Positions 16,370 through 25,250 of a DNA stretch of 64,000 nucleotides are shown here, piece after piece. The notes below the pieces were generated by a model. It had not been told where the DNA came from. It was given only the letters and a program-made list of their open reading frames with translations, and searched no databases. This DNA comes from Jiella soli (GTDB lineage: Bacteria > Pseudomonadota > Alphaproteobacteria > Rhizobiales > Rhizobiaceae). How positions within the stretch are numbered: position 1 is the first letter of the stretch; the number at the start of each line of letters is the position of its first letter. The stretch covers positions 21,278 to 85,277 of the forward strand of contig NZ_JAJAVB010000025.1 in the NCBI RefSeq assembly GCF_020615385.1, read 5' to 3'. Made by a program: the position numbers and the translations under genes.

Positions 16370-17173
16370 TCATGATGCGGGGCCGATTTCGCACTCTGTA
16401 TAGTCTGGATCGAGCCAGGCGGTCAGGTCGAGCCCGGTCAACTCCATGGTCTGCACCATGTCATCCCTGAACAGATCGGCGAGGTAGGCGGCATCCGCCG
16501 CGGCAAGGTCATTCGGCATCTGATTGTCGATCGGAGCGATATATTTCGAAGTCACATTCGAAAAAGGTTCTGCGCCGATGAATTGCGCAATTTTGTTCAG
16601 CGCAGACAAAGGATACTGCTTGAGAAAGTCCGAGGTAACGAACAGGGTCTGCTCGCGGCGGAAATTCTCCAGGAGCCGCGAGACCTGAGGATGATAAAAT
16701 CCTCTTTCGACATAGTCGTGGATGCCGGGCAATTTCGGATTCGGCGCGATCCGGGCGCGCCCTTCGCGGATCGCCGCCGAGAACTGCAGCGTCTCCCGGC
16801 CGCGTGCCCGTTCCATCCGCCATTGCGAGTGAGCACGGAACGCAGGATGTCGCAGGACGCATATAATCTTCATATCAGGGTTATATGCGCGTATCCGTTC
16901 GACGGTCGGCGCCCAATACATATAGCTCGGCGTCGCTTCTCCGCGGAGGATCGGCTCCGATATCCAATCGAAATTGGCATGATACTCGGTGTAGTCCGGA
17001 TCCGACCACAGCCGGCCCTCGTCGTCGAAGAAATGTAGTTCCTTTCTCGTCTGCGGCATTTGGACGGACGGGTTTCTTCTCAAATAGTGATCGAGTGCCG
17101 TGGTCCCACCCTTCTGGGTTCCCGCGATCAGGAAATCGACCCGGCGATCTCGTCTTCCGACACTACGCAGCAT
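16370..17173 (-). CDS. Sulfotransferase family protein
   Basis: This 267-residue protein has the PAPS 5'-phosphosulfate loop in LIAGTQKGGTTALDHYL (residues about 14-30) and the 3'-phosphate binding segment LRHPAFRAHSQW, where the Arg and Ser are expected ligands. It resembles heparan-type or Nod-factor-type sulfotransferases that act on glycans or lipids at the cell envelope. The acceptor cannot be predicted. The ATG at 17171-17173 overlaps the decayed end of a second sulfotransferase-like sequence, so this may once have been a tandem pair. Base composition is lower in GC than the flanking dehydrogenase genes, which suggests transfer. Confidence 0.82.
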   Translation of the reverse strand: MLRSVGRRDRRVDFLIAGTQKGGTTALDHYLRRNPSVQMPQTRKELHFFDDEGRLWSDPDYTEYHANFDWISEPILRGEATPSYMYWAPTVERIRAYNPDMKIICVLRHPAFRAHSQWRMERARGRETLQFSAAIREGRARIAPNPKLPGIHDYVERGFYHPQVSRLLENFRREQTLFVTSDFLKQYPLSALNKIAQFIGAEPFSNVTSKYIAPIDNQMPNDLAAADAAYLADLFRDDMVQTMELTGLDLTAWLDPDYTECEIGPAS

Positions 17174-17500
17174 GTCGATCCAGATCGTCGCCGAAGGTCA
17201 GATAGAACGCGCTGACTTGCGGGGCCATGCGGCGCAACGCCCGCGCCGGAGGCTTGAGATCGACGAACGGATATCGGTTCTCGATCGTTTCGGCCCTGTT
17301 CGAGTGCGTCACAGGCACGACCCGACTGTGAATGCGCTCCAACTGACCGCATGAATGAAGTCGATCTGCCGCTCCCGAGACCTGCCCGCACCGGGACCTA
17401 TCGGCTCGATCATGGCTACCGCATTCGGCATCTCGTTCAGGAGCGCACACAGCAGACTGGTGCCGCGGCGGGGAATGCCTGTCAGAATGGTCCTCGGCAC
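17163..17500 (-). pseudogene. Decayed sulfotransferase-like gene remnant
   Basis: The minus strand from 17500 reads MPRTILTGIPRRGTSLLCAL and then NEMPNAVAMIEPI, a second sulfotransferase P-loop start, but stops after about 63 codons at 17309. A frameshifted continuation reads RVVPVTHSNRAETIENRYPF and ends at 17163, with no 3'-phosphate-binding segment. The coding signal is therefore broken by a frameshift and a large deletion. The remnant abuts the intact sulfotransferase gene, consistent with a tandem arrangement that lost one copy. Confidence 0.6.
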
Positions 17501-17623
17501 CAGAATGATCCAATTTCCATGGGCAGCGCGTCTTAATCATGAAGCCGTAAGGTCGGCAAGAGGATCGACAAGCCGCCACCTCGCCGTCGCTTTCACTATC
17601 ACCACCGCGCGTCTTGACGCCGC

Positions 17624-18913
17624 TCAGCCGTGCAGCTTCAGCGCCGGGCCGCGGGTCGGCGAGATCATGTCGGCGGCGATCGCGACGGAGCCGCGCAAGG
17701 GACCGAGCACCGCCCATTGGTGGCGCCGCTGCAGCCCGTTGTAGGCGGCGGTCGCAAAGCGCCCGTCGACCAGGATGTCGCCTTTGCGGAAAAGCCCGAC
17801 CAGACCGACCGATCCGGCATTGGCGAGCGACAGGAGCCGGCCGCGGTCGTCGTAGACGAACGGGTCGAAGTCCTTCCCGGCGATCGCTTGGGGCAGCGCA
17901 TCGGCGAGATAGTCGGCCTGCTGGCTGGCGCATTGTGCGGTCGGCGGCAATGGCTGGTCCGCATCCGCCGGCGTGAAGCTCGCGGCGTCGCCCATGGCGA
18001 AGATCTCCGCGTCCACCGTCGTGCGCAAATGGTCGTCGACGACGATGCGTGCCTTCTTGTCCATCTCGAAATCGGCAAGATCCTTCAGGACCGGATTGCC
18101 GACGAGCCCCGCAGCCCAGACCGCGATGTCGGCGGGCCAGCGATCGCCCTCGGCCGAGCGGACTTCCGCCGCGTTCACCTCGGCGATCTTGGCGCCGGTC
18201 ACCACCGCGATGTCGAGCGCTTCGAGCCGCGAGGCGACGTTCCTGCGGAGTTCCTCGTCGGCCCCGGGCATCAGCACCGGCGCGGCCTCGAGAATTGTGA
18301 GGTTGAGCAGCCGCTTCTGTCCCTCGGCATGGCTCTTCTCGAAGAAGGCCTGTTCCGCCTGGCGCAGATGCGCGGCAAGCTCGGTACCGGTCGCGCCGGA
18401 GCCGATGATCACGACGTCAGTGGGCCGGCTCGTCTCGCGGGCGGTGATCATGGCGTCGATAAACCGCTCGCGAAAAGCGTCGGCGTCCCGGCGCTCGTCG
18501 AGGCGGATGGCATTTTCGGCAACGCCGTCTGTGCCGAAATCTGGCGTGACCCCACCCAGGGCGACGATGAGAACGTCGTAGCCGATGCGTCGTCCCCCGC
18601 CGTCCGGCGGGTTGGAGCCGCCGTCTGTCCGGCCCGGACGTTCGAGCAGAACGCTCTTGCCCGCCCGGTCGATCGCCTCGACGGCGCCCTGCTCGAAGTG
18701 GAAGCCGCGCATCTGGGCGAGCATGTAGAAGCTCATCTCGGACAGGCTCGAGTGCACCGTTCCGGCGGCGAATTCGTGCAGTCGCGGCTTCCACAGATGC
18801 GTGGAGACCCTGTCGACGAGCGTCGCCGTGCAGTCGTCCCGTTCGCCGAGGCGGCAGACGAGTTCGAGTCCGCCGGCGCCCCCTCCAAGCACCACGATCC
18901 GCGTCGGGGTCAT
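17624..18913 (-). CDS. ndh: Type II NADH dehydrogenase (NDH-2) family FAD oxidoreductase
   Basis: This 429-residue flavoprotein oxidises NADH and passes electrons to quinone without pumping protons. An FAD-binding GGGAGG motif (RIVVLGGGAGGLELVCRLG) opens the protein, a second Rossmann motif VVIIGSGATGTELAAHL binds NADH, and IFAMGDAASF is the late FAD contact. The C-terminal membrane-associated segment LLSLANAGSVGLVGLF fits NDH-2. It lies 5 bases after a DUF3096 gene and close to a 3-hydroxybutyrate dehydrogenase gene, which would supply NADH. An inserted Gly/Asp-rich loop (around GGSNPPDGGG) is unusual but short. The call between NDH-2 and a related pyridine nucleotide-disulfide oxidoreductase is fairly firm. 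Confidence 0.85.
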   Translation of the reverse strand: MTPTRIVVLGGGAGGLELVCRLGERDDCTATLVDRVSTHLWKPRLHEFAAGTVHSSLSEMSFYMLAQMRGFHFEQGAVEAIDRAGKSVLLERPGRTDGGSNPPDGGGRRIGYDVLIVALGGVTPDFGTDGVAENAIRLDERRDADAFRERFIDAMITARETSRPTDVVIIGSGATGTELAAHLRQAEQAFFEKSHAEGQKRLLNLTILEAAPVLMPGADEELRRNVASRLEALDIAVVTGAKIAEVNAAEVRSAEGDRWPADIAVWAAGLVGNPVLKDLADFEMDKKARIVVDDHLRTTVDAEIFAMGDAASFTPADADQPLPPTAQCASQQADYLADALPQAIAGKDFDPFVYDDRGRLLSLANAGSVGLVGLFRKGDILVDGRFATAAYNGLQRRHQWAVLGPLRGSVAIAADMISPTRGPALKLHG

Positions 18914-18918
18914 GGCGC

Positions 18919-19083
18919 TCAGCCGCCTGCGGCGATGCGGTCGAAGAGGTGCGGGAACAGGCCCATGAGGCCGATGATGATCAGATAGACCGCGACGATC
19001 ACCCGCAAGAGGCCGGGCACGACGAGAATGAGGACACCGGCGGCCAGAGCCACCAGCGGCTGAATGGCGATGTTCATATCCAT
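18919..19083 (-). CDS. DUF3096 family small membrane protein
   Basis: This 54-residue membrane protein consists of two hydrophobic stretches (IQPLVALAAGVLILVVPGLL and VIVAVYLIIIGLMGLFP). This is the layout of DUF3096 proteins, with the characteristic proline in VPGLL and the Tyr-Leu pair. The start at 19081-19083 is supported by GGAGGG eight bases upstream; a longer open frame exists but has no ribosome site. The gene sits between 3-hydroxybutyrate dehydrogenase and the NDH-2 gene on the same strand, suggesting a role at the membrane beside the dehydrogenase. No function is known for the family. Confidence 0.82.
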   Translation of the reverse strand: MDMNIAIQPLVALAAGVLILVVPGLLRVIVAVYLIIIGLMGLFPHLFDRIAAGG

Positions 19084-19132
19084 GGCGAGAAACCCTCCAG
19101 TTGGCGAAAGCGGAGATAGCGCTCGCTCGGCG

Positions 19133-19912
19133 TCAGGCCATGTACCAGCCATGGCTCGGCACGATCGACTGGCCGGTGAGCGCGTTGGTCTCGAAGCTTG
19201 CCAGGAACAGCGCGACGTCGGCGACGTCCTGCATGGTGGTGAATTCCTTGTCGACAGTTTCGCCCAGCATCACCTGATTGACGACGTCCTCCTCGGAGAT
19301 TCCGAGGCTTTCGGCCTGTTCGGGAATCTGCTTCTCGACCAGCGGCGTCTTGACGAAGCCCGGGCAGATCGTGTTCGAGCGCACCCCGTGCTTGGCGCCT
19401 TCCTTGGCCATCACGCGCGCAAGGCCCAGAATGCCATGCTTGGCCGCGACATAGGCCGATTTGAGCGCGGACGCCTCGTGGCTGTGGACCGAGCCCATGT
19501 AGATCAGCGAGCCGGACTTCTGCGGATACATGTACTTCACGCAGGCCTTGGTCAGAAGGAACGAGCCGTCGAGATGGATCGACACCAGCTTGCGGAAGGC
19601 CGCGTAGGGAAACTCCTCGATCGGATGGACGATCTGGATGCCGGCATTGGAGACCATGGTGTCGATCCGGCCGAAGCGCTCGGCGACCTGGTCGACGCCG
19701 CGATTGACGGCGGCCTCGTCGGTCACGTCCATCTCCACGGCCATCGCTTCGGCACCGGCCGCTTCGAGTTCCTTCGCCACCTTGCCGGCACCATCCATGT
19801 CGATGTCGCAGATCGCGATCTTGGCGCCGTTGCGGGCGAAGGTTGTGGCGATGGTCTTGCCGATGCCCGAGCTCGCACCGGTGACGACGGCGACATTGCC
19901 TTGAAGCTTCAT
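19133..19912 (-). CDS. bdhA: 3-hydroxybutyrate dehydrogenase (SDR family)
   Basis: This 259-residue SDR interconverts 3-hydroxybutyrate and acetoacetate with NAD. It has [15 protein letters not shown] near the N terminus, [14 protein letters not shown], the YVAAKHG catalytic Tyr/Lys and the family segment [20 protein letters not shown], which is characteristic of 3-hydroxybutyrate dehydrogenases. The ATG at 19910-19912 gives the usual length of about 260; an in-frame upstream start would add 11 residues that do not fit the fold. It is the first gene of an operon with the DUF3096 and NDH-2 genes. The likely role is use of storage polyhydroxybutyrate or ketone bodies. Confidence 0.85.
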   Translation of the reverse strand: MKLQGNVAVVTGASSGIGKTIATTFARNGAKIAICDIDMDGAGKVAKELEAAGAEAMAVEMDVTDEAAVNRGVDQVAERFGRIDTMVSNAGIQIVHPIEEFPYAAFRKLVSIHLDGSFLLTKACVKYMYPQKSGSLIYMGSVHSHEASALKSAYVAAKHGILGLARVMAKEGAKHGVRSNTICPGFVKTPLVEKQIPEQAESLGISEEDVVNQVMLGETVDKEFTTMQDVADVALFLASFETNALTGQSIVPSHGWYMA

Positions 19913-20046
19913 GGTTGAGACCCCTGTCATTAGCTGCTGCAGCAAATGGATGGGGCGGTGCGATCAGCAAGGCTGAACGGGGTTCCTGACCGAAGTTTCA
20001 TGGTGGCCGCGCAGACGTCCGGCGCGCGGCCGGCTGTCGAGACGAG

Positions 20047-20084
20047 GAAAAGCCAAAGGGGCGAACCGTCGCCGGCCCGCCCCC
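20047..20084 (-). terminator. Possible terminator of the MFS transporter operon
   Basis: On the minus strand GGGGCG and CGCCCC pair around a 14-base GC-rich loop, and the transcript then reads TTTGGCTTTTCC. It lies just downstream of the 40-residue small-subunit gene. The stem is short and the T-run is interrupted, so strength is uncertain. Confidence 0.4.
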
Positions 20085-20115
20085 TGAAATCTTCGGCCTG
20101 TTGCCGCGCTCTGCC

Positions 20116-20238
20116 CTATTGGAACAGGGCCATCGCGTTCGACAGCGTCATGATCACGCCCCAGATGAGGGGAATGCCGACGAAGGCCCAGGCGAGCGCC
20201 AGGGATGCCGTGCTGGTGGTCGAAGTCTGTCCTGCCAT
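20116..20238 (-). CDS. MFS transporter small subunit (40 residues)
   Basis: This 40-residue protein begins MAGQTSTTSTASLALAWAFV and continues as one transmembrane helix through GIPLIWGVIMTLSNAMALFQ. It matches the short partner proteins that follow OFA-type MFS transporters in many bacteria and are annotated as MFS transporter small subunit. The ATG has GGGAGAA six bases upstream. It begins 13 bases after the transporter stop on the same strand, so the two are cotranscribed. It probably stabilises or positions the transporter in the membrane, as small single-helix partners do elsewhere; no direct evidence is seen here. Confidence 0.82.
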   Translation of the reverse strand: MAGQTSTTSTASLALAWAFVGIPLIWGVIMTLSNAMALFQ

Positions 20239-20251
20239 GATCGGTTCTCCC

Positions 20252-21649
20252 TTACGCCCGGCTCGGAGCCGGCTCGGCTTCCATGTGGTGACGTTCGTCC
20301 ACCGGCTTCATCATGAAGTTCAGGATGAGGCCGACGAACAAGAGGCCGGCCATGATGTACATGGTCACCGTATAGGCGTCGGCCTTCGGCACGCCGGCAT
20401 CGATCTGATACTGGCGGATGTAGTTGACCAGCACAGGACCCACGATGCCCGCGGCCGACCAGGCGGTCAGCAGCCGGCCATGGATGGCGCCGACATAGTT
20501 GTTGCCGAAGACGTCCTTCAGATAGGCCGGGATGGTGGCGAAGCCGCCGCCATACATCGACAGGATGATGCCGTAGAAGAGGACGAAGAGGACGATCGAG
20601 CCCATCTGTCCGGTGGTCGGCACCAAAGCGTAGAGGACGATGCCGAGCAGGAAGAAGACCATGTAGGTGTTCTTGCGCCCGATATAGTCCGAGGTCGTCG
20701 CCCAGAAGAACCGGCCACCCATGTTGAACAGGGAGAGCAGGCCGACGAAGCCGGAGGCAGCCGCGGCGGTGATGAGGCCCGGGAACATCTCCTGGCTCAT
20801 CAGCGAGGCCTGTCCCAGGACGCCGATGCCGGCGGTCACGTTCAGGAACAGGACGCCCCAGAGCAGCCAGAACTGCCTGGTCTTCAGCGCCTGGTCGACA
20901 TGGACGTTGGCCGTCGTGATCAGTCCCTTGGACTGCTTCGGCGGGGTGTAGCCCTCCGGCAGCCAGCCCGGCGGCGGGACCCGCACGATCGTGGCGCCGA
21001 CCATCATGTAGATGAAGTAGACGATGCCCAGCACGACGAAGGCGAAGGCGACGCCGCCGATGCCCATCAGATAGACCGACAGAGGCGAGGCGATGAAGGC
21101 GCCGCCGCCGAAGCCCATGATCGCCATGCCGGTCGCCATGCCCGGCCGATCCGGGAACCAGCTCATCAGCGTCTTCACCGGCGAGATGTAGCCGAGGCCG
21201 AGGCCGCAGCCGCCGAGCACGCCATAGCCGAAATAGACCAGCCAGAGCTGGTGCCAGGAGACGCCGAGCGCGGCAACCAGGAAACCGCCGCCGAACAGGA
21301 GCGCCGCGGTCGCCATCGTCATCCGCGGACCGACCTTTTCGACCCAGGCGCCGCCGAAGGCGGCCGCAAGGCCGAGGAAGAGGATGGCGATCGAGAAGAT
21401 CCAGCCGAGCGTCGCGATCGACCAGTCATCGGCGCTGGGCACCCTCGTGCCGTCGGCGCCGGTGGTGGCCAGTAGAAGGCTCATCGGCTTGTTGAAGACC
21501 GAGAAGGCGTAGACCTCTCCGATACACAGATGCACACAGAGAGCGGCCGGCGGGACCATCCAGCGGTTGAATCCCGGCTTTGCGACCGTATGGCTGCGCG
21601 AAAGCCAGCTACCGCCCGAGCCCGATTCGGACACGGATGCTGTTGTCAT
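20252..21649 (-). CDS. OFA-family MFS transporter
   Basis: This 465-residue transporter has twelve hydrophobic segments and typical OFA (oxalate/formate antiporter) features: VHLCIGEVYAFSVFNKPMS in the first helix, LGLGYISPVKTLMSWFPDRPG after helix four, and FNMGGRFFWATTSDYIGRKN between helices seven and eight. The substrate is probably a small monocarboxylate or dicarboxylate. The ATG at 21647-21649 is preferred, with GGAGGAAG upstream; a TTG six codons earlier is possible. The small single-helix gene follows. Proximity to a 3-hydroxybutyrate dehydrogenase operon hints at organic acid uptake, but that is only context. Confidence 0.88.
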   Translation of the reverse strand: MTTASVSESGSGGSWLSRSHTVAKPGFNRWMVPPAALCVHLCIGEVYAFSVFNKPMSLLLATTGADGTRVPSADDWSIATLGWIFSIAILFLGLAAAFGGAWVEKVGPRMTMATAALLFGGGFLVAALGVSWHQLWLVYFGYGVLGGCGLGLGYISPVKTLMSWFPDRPGMATGMAIMGFGGGAFIASPLSVYLMGIGGVAFAFVVLGIVYFIYMMVGATIVRVPPPGWLPEGYTPPKQSKGLITTANVHVDQALKTRQFWLLWGVLFLNVTAGIGVLGQASLMSQEMFPGLITAAAASGFVGLLSLFNMGGRFFWATTSDYIGRKNTYMVFFLLGIVLYALVPTTGQMGSIVLFVLFYGIILSMYGGGFATIPAYLKDVFGNNYVGAIHGRLLTAWSAAGIVGPVLVNYIRQYQIDAGVPKADAYTVTMYIMAGLLFVGLILNFMMKPVDERHHMEAEPAPSRA

Positions 21650-21855
21650 GAAACACTTCCTCCCCAAACGATCCGACTCTTTAGTAAGGTCGGGAGAGAA
21701 ACTAGAAAGTGAATTGCCGCCTCATGCAAGGCCTTTCGGTTGGGCCTGCCCGGGAGCGGCCTCCGACTTTAGCCGCAAGTCGTTGGGGACCAAACATTCG
21801 GCGCTTTTCATGCCCTTTGCGGCGAACCCGCGGGGTCGCCGCGCTGCGCGGAAGG

Positions 21856-23052
21856 TCATGCCGTCCGGGGGGTAACCGGGGCCGCTACGGGTATCGCCGG
21901 CGAGGCGGCGGTGACCGGGCGGACGGCGGCCGGTTCGGCAAGGCGCCTGTTATAGTCCGTCCACCAGTCGAGGAAGCGCGCGAGCGCGATCTGGACCGAC
22001 AGGCCGCCGAGAATCAGGGCGCTGTCGAAGACCAGCGACGGCTCGCCGCCGAACTTGATGACCTGGCCGAACAGCGACAGGACGGTTCCCACGGCAAAGA
22101 CCGGCAGCGAGTGGCGGCCGACCATCGCGAACAGGTTGTCGCGCGAGATGGTGGCGAACACCGAGGTCTTCGCGGGGTTGGAGAAGATGTAGAGGATCGC
22201 CACGAGATGCAGCAGGCGCGGCAGGCTGACATAGGTCTTGTCGAAGCCGGCGATCATGACCGGCAGGCCGAGGTCTCCCCACCAGGACCAGAGGCTGAAG
22301 CGGATCGTCAGGAAGGCGACGAAGGCGTAGGCGAGGGCGATACCCATCAGCCAGGGGCTGTAGCTGGTGGCTTCGCCGAACCTGATCCGCCTGAAGCCGC
22401 AGGTCAGCCCCAGGACGAAGATCAGCTGCCACGAGAACGGATTGAAGAACCATCCGCCAGGCAGCGGATAGGCCGGCATGTCGAGGCTGAAGAGCGCGGC
22501 GACGACCCACAGCAGGACGGAGGCGCCCAGCATCAGCCTGAGGTCAATGCGGGCGAGGACGAGGAAGCCCGGCAACATCAGGAGCAGCACGGAATACATC
22601 GGCAGGATGTTCACATAGCCGAACTGGTGGCCGAGCGTCGCAAGGCCGATCATCGTCTCGACCGGGCTCTGGACGAAGGACGAGAGCCCGATCGTCTGGA
22701 GAAGGTCGCCGCGGCCGAAGGCGAGCGCGCCCCAGGAGAAGATCCCGAGCGCCGCCATGCTCAAGGTGATCTGCACGAGATAGAGAACGCCGGCCCGGCG
22801 CCATGCGCGCACGGCGGCGACGAGCTTGCGGCCGGCCAGGAACGGCCTGCCATAGGCATAGGCCGAGGCAAAGCCCGCCAGGAAGACGAAGATCTCGGCC
22901 GCGTCGGAGAAGCCGAAGTTCCGGGAGGTGAAGTTTTCCCAGAGATTGCCGGGAATGTGGTTGATGAAGATCATCGCCAGGGCGATGCCACGCCAGAAGT
23001 CGACGCGGTGGTCTCGGCCCGTCACCGATGGGGATTTGATAGCAGTGGACAT
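21856..23052 (-). CDS. opgC: OpgC domain protein (periplasmic glucan succinylation)
   Basis: This 398-residue membrane protein resembles OpgC, which adds succinyl groups to osmoregulated periplasmic glucans. It starts with GRDHRVDFWRGIALAMIFIN, where the Asp-Phe-x-Arg-Gly and the following histidine are the acyltransferase-3 type hallmark, and has about ten hydrophobic helices. The C terminus ends in a Pro/Ala-rich cytoplasmic tail. It begins 17 bases after opgH on the same strand, so it closes the glucan operon. The start at 23050-23052 puts the RVDFWRG motif near residue 16, as expected. Confidence 0.88.
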   Translation of the reverse strand: MSTAIKSPSVTGRDHRVDFWRGIALAMIFINHIPGNLWENFTSRNFGFSDAAEIFVFLAGFASAYAYGRPFLAGRKLVAAVRAWRRAGVLYLVQITLSMAALGIFSWGALAFGRGDLLQTIGLSSFVQSPVETMIGLATLGHQFGYVNILPMYSVLLLMLPGFLVLARIDLRLMLGASVLLWVVAALFSLDMPAYPLPGGWFFNPFSWQLIFVLGLTCGFRRIRFGEATSYSPWLMGIALAYAFVAFLTIRFSLWSWWGDLGLPVMIAGFDKTYVSLPRLLHLVAILYIFSNPAKTSVFATISRDNLFAMVGRHSLPVFAVGTVLSLFGQVIKFGGEPSLVFDSALILGGLSVQIALARFLDWWTDYNRRLAEPAAVRPVTAASPAIPVAAPVTPRTA

Positions 23053-23069
23053 CGGCGACTTCTACGACC

Positions 23070-24866
23070 TCAAGCGGGATCCGGCAGAACCTCTGTCCCC
23101 CCAATCGCGGCTTTCTCAGGGCTGGCAGGAGGGTCGAGCGCGGCCAGGCGTCGGCGCCATATCGCGGCATCGCGGATGACCGGCTCGGGATCTGCCTCGA
23201 AGGGCGTTTCGAAGAGGCCGATGCGGCGCAGGAGGTCGCCGAGCTTCGGGTCGCCGCTCAGCGTGATCAGGAATGGCGCGGCGACGAGCGGAAGCGCGAT
23301 CGGCAGGGTCCAGTAGATAAGGTCTTCGGCATAGCTGTAGGTGGCGAGGAGCACGATCGCGCCGGCGACGACCATCCACCAGCTTGCCCGGAAGGCGGCT
23401 CCCAGCGGCAGACTGCCGTCCTCGCGATCGGTGGAGGGCCAGCCGGCATCGGCGCCGATCAGGATCTCGGCCACGGCCTTGGACTGGAACATCATCATGA
23501 TCGGCGCGAGGATCGAGGTGATGATCAGCTCCACGCTCGCCCCGGCGAAGACGCGACCGGCGCCGCCGAACTGCCTGCGGCGGGCCGAAAACGCGCTGCC
23601 GAAGGTGATCAGCGTCTTCGGCAGCAGCAGCAGGACGAAGATGCCGAACAGAAGCAGGAGTGCCTTGTTCGTCTCGGGCCGCGGAAACACCGGAAACAGC
23701 GAGTTGGCAGGGAAATAGTTCGGCTCCGGCGCAAGAACCGGGTCGAGGAGGCTGACGATCAGGAATAGCAGCCAGATCGGCGAGGCGACATAGGCCATGA
23801 TGCCGGCGATCAGCGAGACCCGGCTCCACAGCTTCATTCCCGGCGCCCCAAGCAGCCGGCCGTGCTGCAGATTGCCCTGACACCAGCGGCGGTCGCGCTT
23901 GGCATATTCGACGATGTTCGAGGGGGCTTCCTCGTAGGACCCCTGCAGATCCGGATCGACGCGCACCTTGTACCCGGCGCGGGCAAGCAATGCGGCCTCG
24001 ACATAGTCGTGGCTGAGGATATGGCCGCCAAAGGGGGGCCTGCCCTTCAGCGTCGGCAGCCCGCAGGAGGCGGCGAAGGCGCGCACGCGGATGATGGCAT
24101 TGTGGCCCCAGAACGGCCCTTCGCGTCCCTGCAGCGCGGCGATCCCGCGGGAAAAGATCGGCGAGAAGAGGGCGGCCGAGAATTGCAGCGCCCGCCCGAA
24201 GGGCGTGCGGCGGCCGATGATCAGCGGCTGCGTCTGCAGGAGCGCGACCTCGGGGTCCGCGTCCATGCGTGCAACCATCTTCACCATCGTCGTCGGCCGC
24301 ATCAGGCTGTCGGCGTCGAGGATGAGCATGTACTCGTAGGCGCCGCCGCTCGTGGTCACGAAGTCGGCGATATTGCCGGCCTTGCGGCCGACATTCTGCT
24401 CGCGATGGCGATAGTAGAGATGACCGGCCACGGCCATCTCGGAAAGAAGGAGGTCGTAGGCCCGCCGCTCCGCCTCGACATTCTCCGGCCGGGTGGAATC
24501 GCTGAGGATGTAGAAGTCGAACTGGCTGAGCTTGCCGATCTCGCGAATGCCGTCGATCATCGAGGCGACGCGCGCGAAGACCGCGTGGACGTCCTCATTG
24601 TAGACCGGCATGAGGACGGCGGTCCGATTGTCGCCGCGCCAGTTCTTATCGGCGCTCTTGGGGGTCGCTACAGGCGTGACGATGCCGGCCAACGCCGTAT
24701 TGAACCCCCAGGCGAGCCAGAGGCAACACAGCATCAGCAGCGATATCTGGACGATGTGCAGATAGGTTACGCCGTTCACTGTCACGACGACAAAGAACAG
24801 CGATGCCGCGATCGCGGCGAGCACGACCGTCGCAAATGCAAACAGCAGCCGTCTGACCGCGATCAC
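23070..24866 (-). CDS. opgH: Glucans biosynthesis glucosyltransferase OpgH (MdoH)
   Basis: This inner-membrane glucosyltransferase builds the backbone of osmoregulated periplasmic glucans from UDP-glucose. The 598-residue protein has two N-terminal membrane helices, then a GT2 domain with AVLMPVYNEDVHAVFARV, LILDADSLMRP (the DxD-type metal site) and YAKRDRRWCQGNLQ (the QxxRW-type motif), followed by several C-terminal helices. It is shorter than the Escherichia coli protein, lacking much of the N- and C-terminal cytoplasmic extensions, as in other alphaproteobacteria. The start is a GTG at 24864-24866. A small gene and opgG lie upstream on the same strand. Confidence 0.93.
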   Translation of the reverse strand: MIAVRRLLFAFATVVLAAIAASLFFVVVTVNGVTYLHIVQISLLMLCCLWLAWGFNTALAGIVTPVATPKSADKNWRGDNRTAVLMPVYNEDVHAVFARVASMIDGIREIGKLSQFDFYILSDSTRPENVEAERRAYDLLLSEMAVAGHLYYRHREQNVGRKAGNIADFVTTSGGAYEYMLILDADSLMRPTTMVKMVARMDADPEVALLQTQPLIIGRRTPFGRALQFSAALFSPIFSRGIAALQGREGPFWGHNAIIRVRAFAASCGLPTLKGRPPFGGHILSHDYVEAALLARAGYKVRVDPDLQGSYEEAPSNIVEYAKRDRRWCQGNLQHGRLLGAPGMKLWSRVSLIAGIMAYVASPIWLLFLIVSLLDPVLAPEPNYFPANSLFPVFPRPETNKALLLLFGIFVLLLLPKTLITFGSAFSARRRQFGGAGRVFAGASVELIITSILAPIMMMFQSKAVAEILIGADAGWPSTDREDGSLPLGAAFRASWWMVVAGAIVLLATYSYAEDLIYWTLPIALPLVAAPFLITLSGDPKLGDLLRRIGLFETPFEADPEPVIRDAAIWRRRLAALDPPASPEKAAIGGTEVLPDPA

Positions 24867-24926
24867 CCTTTGTCACACCTCCCGCCTTGCCGGATCCGCC
24901 GCATCGGAGCGGCGCCCGGATCTTCG

Positions 24927-25250
24927 TCAGCCGCGGTCCCAGGACACGCGGATCTCGGGGATCAGCATCGACCAGCGCTGCGGCTTACCGGTGATACGCT
25001 GCGTCGGCATCGAGAGATGCGCGACCGGTGCGGGGACCGGGATCGTCCGCATCAGGTCGAGCGCCGCCGGATCGGCATTCATCGCCGCCGCCAGAACGGC
25101 CTCGGCATCCTGTTGGGACTGCCGGCGCGTTTTGAGACGTACGCGAAGCGCGTCCAGAAGGACGTCATCGGAAAGATCGGGGCGCCCGATCAGGGCGCCG
25201 GCGTTCATCTGATCGCAGGGGGGAGTCAGGGTGTTGAGTTCGGTCGTCAT
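24927..25250 (-). CDS. Small uncharacterised protein between opgG and opgH
   Basis: This 107-residue protein is not recognised. The start at 25248-25250 shares ATGA with the opgG stop, so it is coupled to opgG, and opgH follows after 60 bases. The middle reads LDALRVRLKTRRQSQQDAEA, a charged helix, then a proline-rich segment MRTIPVPAPVAHLSMPTQR. The tail ends RWSMLIPEIRVSW. There is no signal peptide and no membrane helix, so it is probably cytoplasmic. Because OpgH here lacks the long cytoplasmic N terminus of its gamma-proteobacterial relatives, this protein might supply or regulate that part. That idea is inference only. Confidence 0.72.
   Translation of the reverse strand: MTTELNTLTPPCDQMNAGALIGRPDLSDDVLLDALRVRLKTRRQSQQDAEAVLAAAMNADPAALDLMRTIPVPAPVAHLSMPTQRITGKPQRWSMLIPEIRVSWDRG

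Noticed and set aside
16128..16394. 88-codon minus-strand frame between the SDR and sulfotransferase genes
   Set aside because: No ribosome site, no family pattern, and it overlaps the sulfotransferase end; the 296-base gap is otherwise empty.
21709..23316. Long plus-strand frame opposite opgC
   Set aside because: Same antisense pattern; OpgC membrane helices and motif lie on the minus strand.
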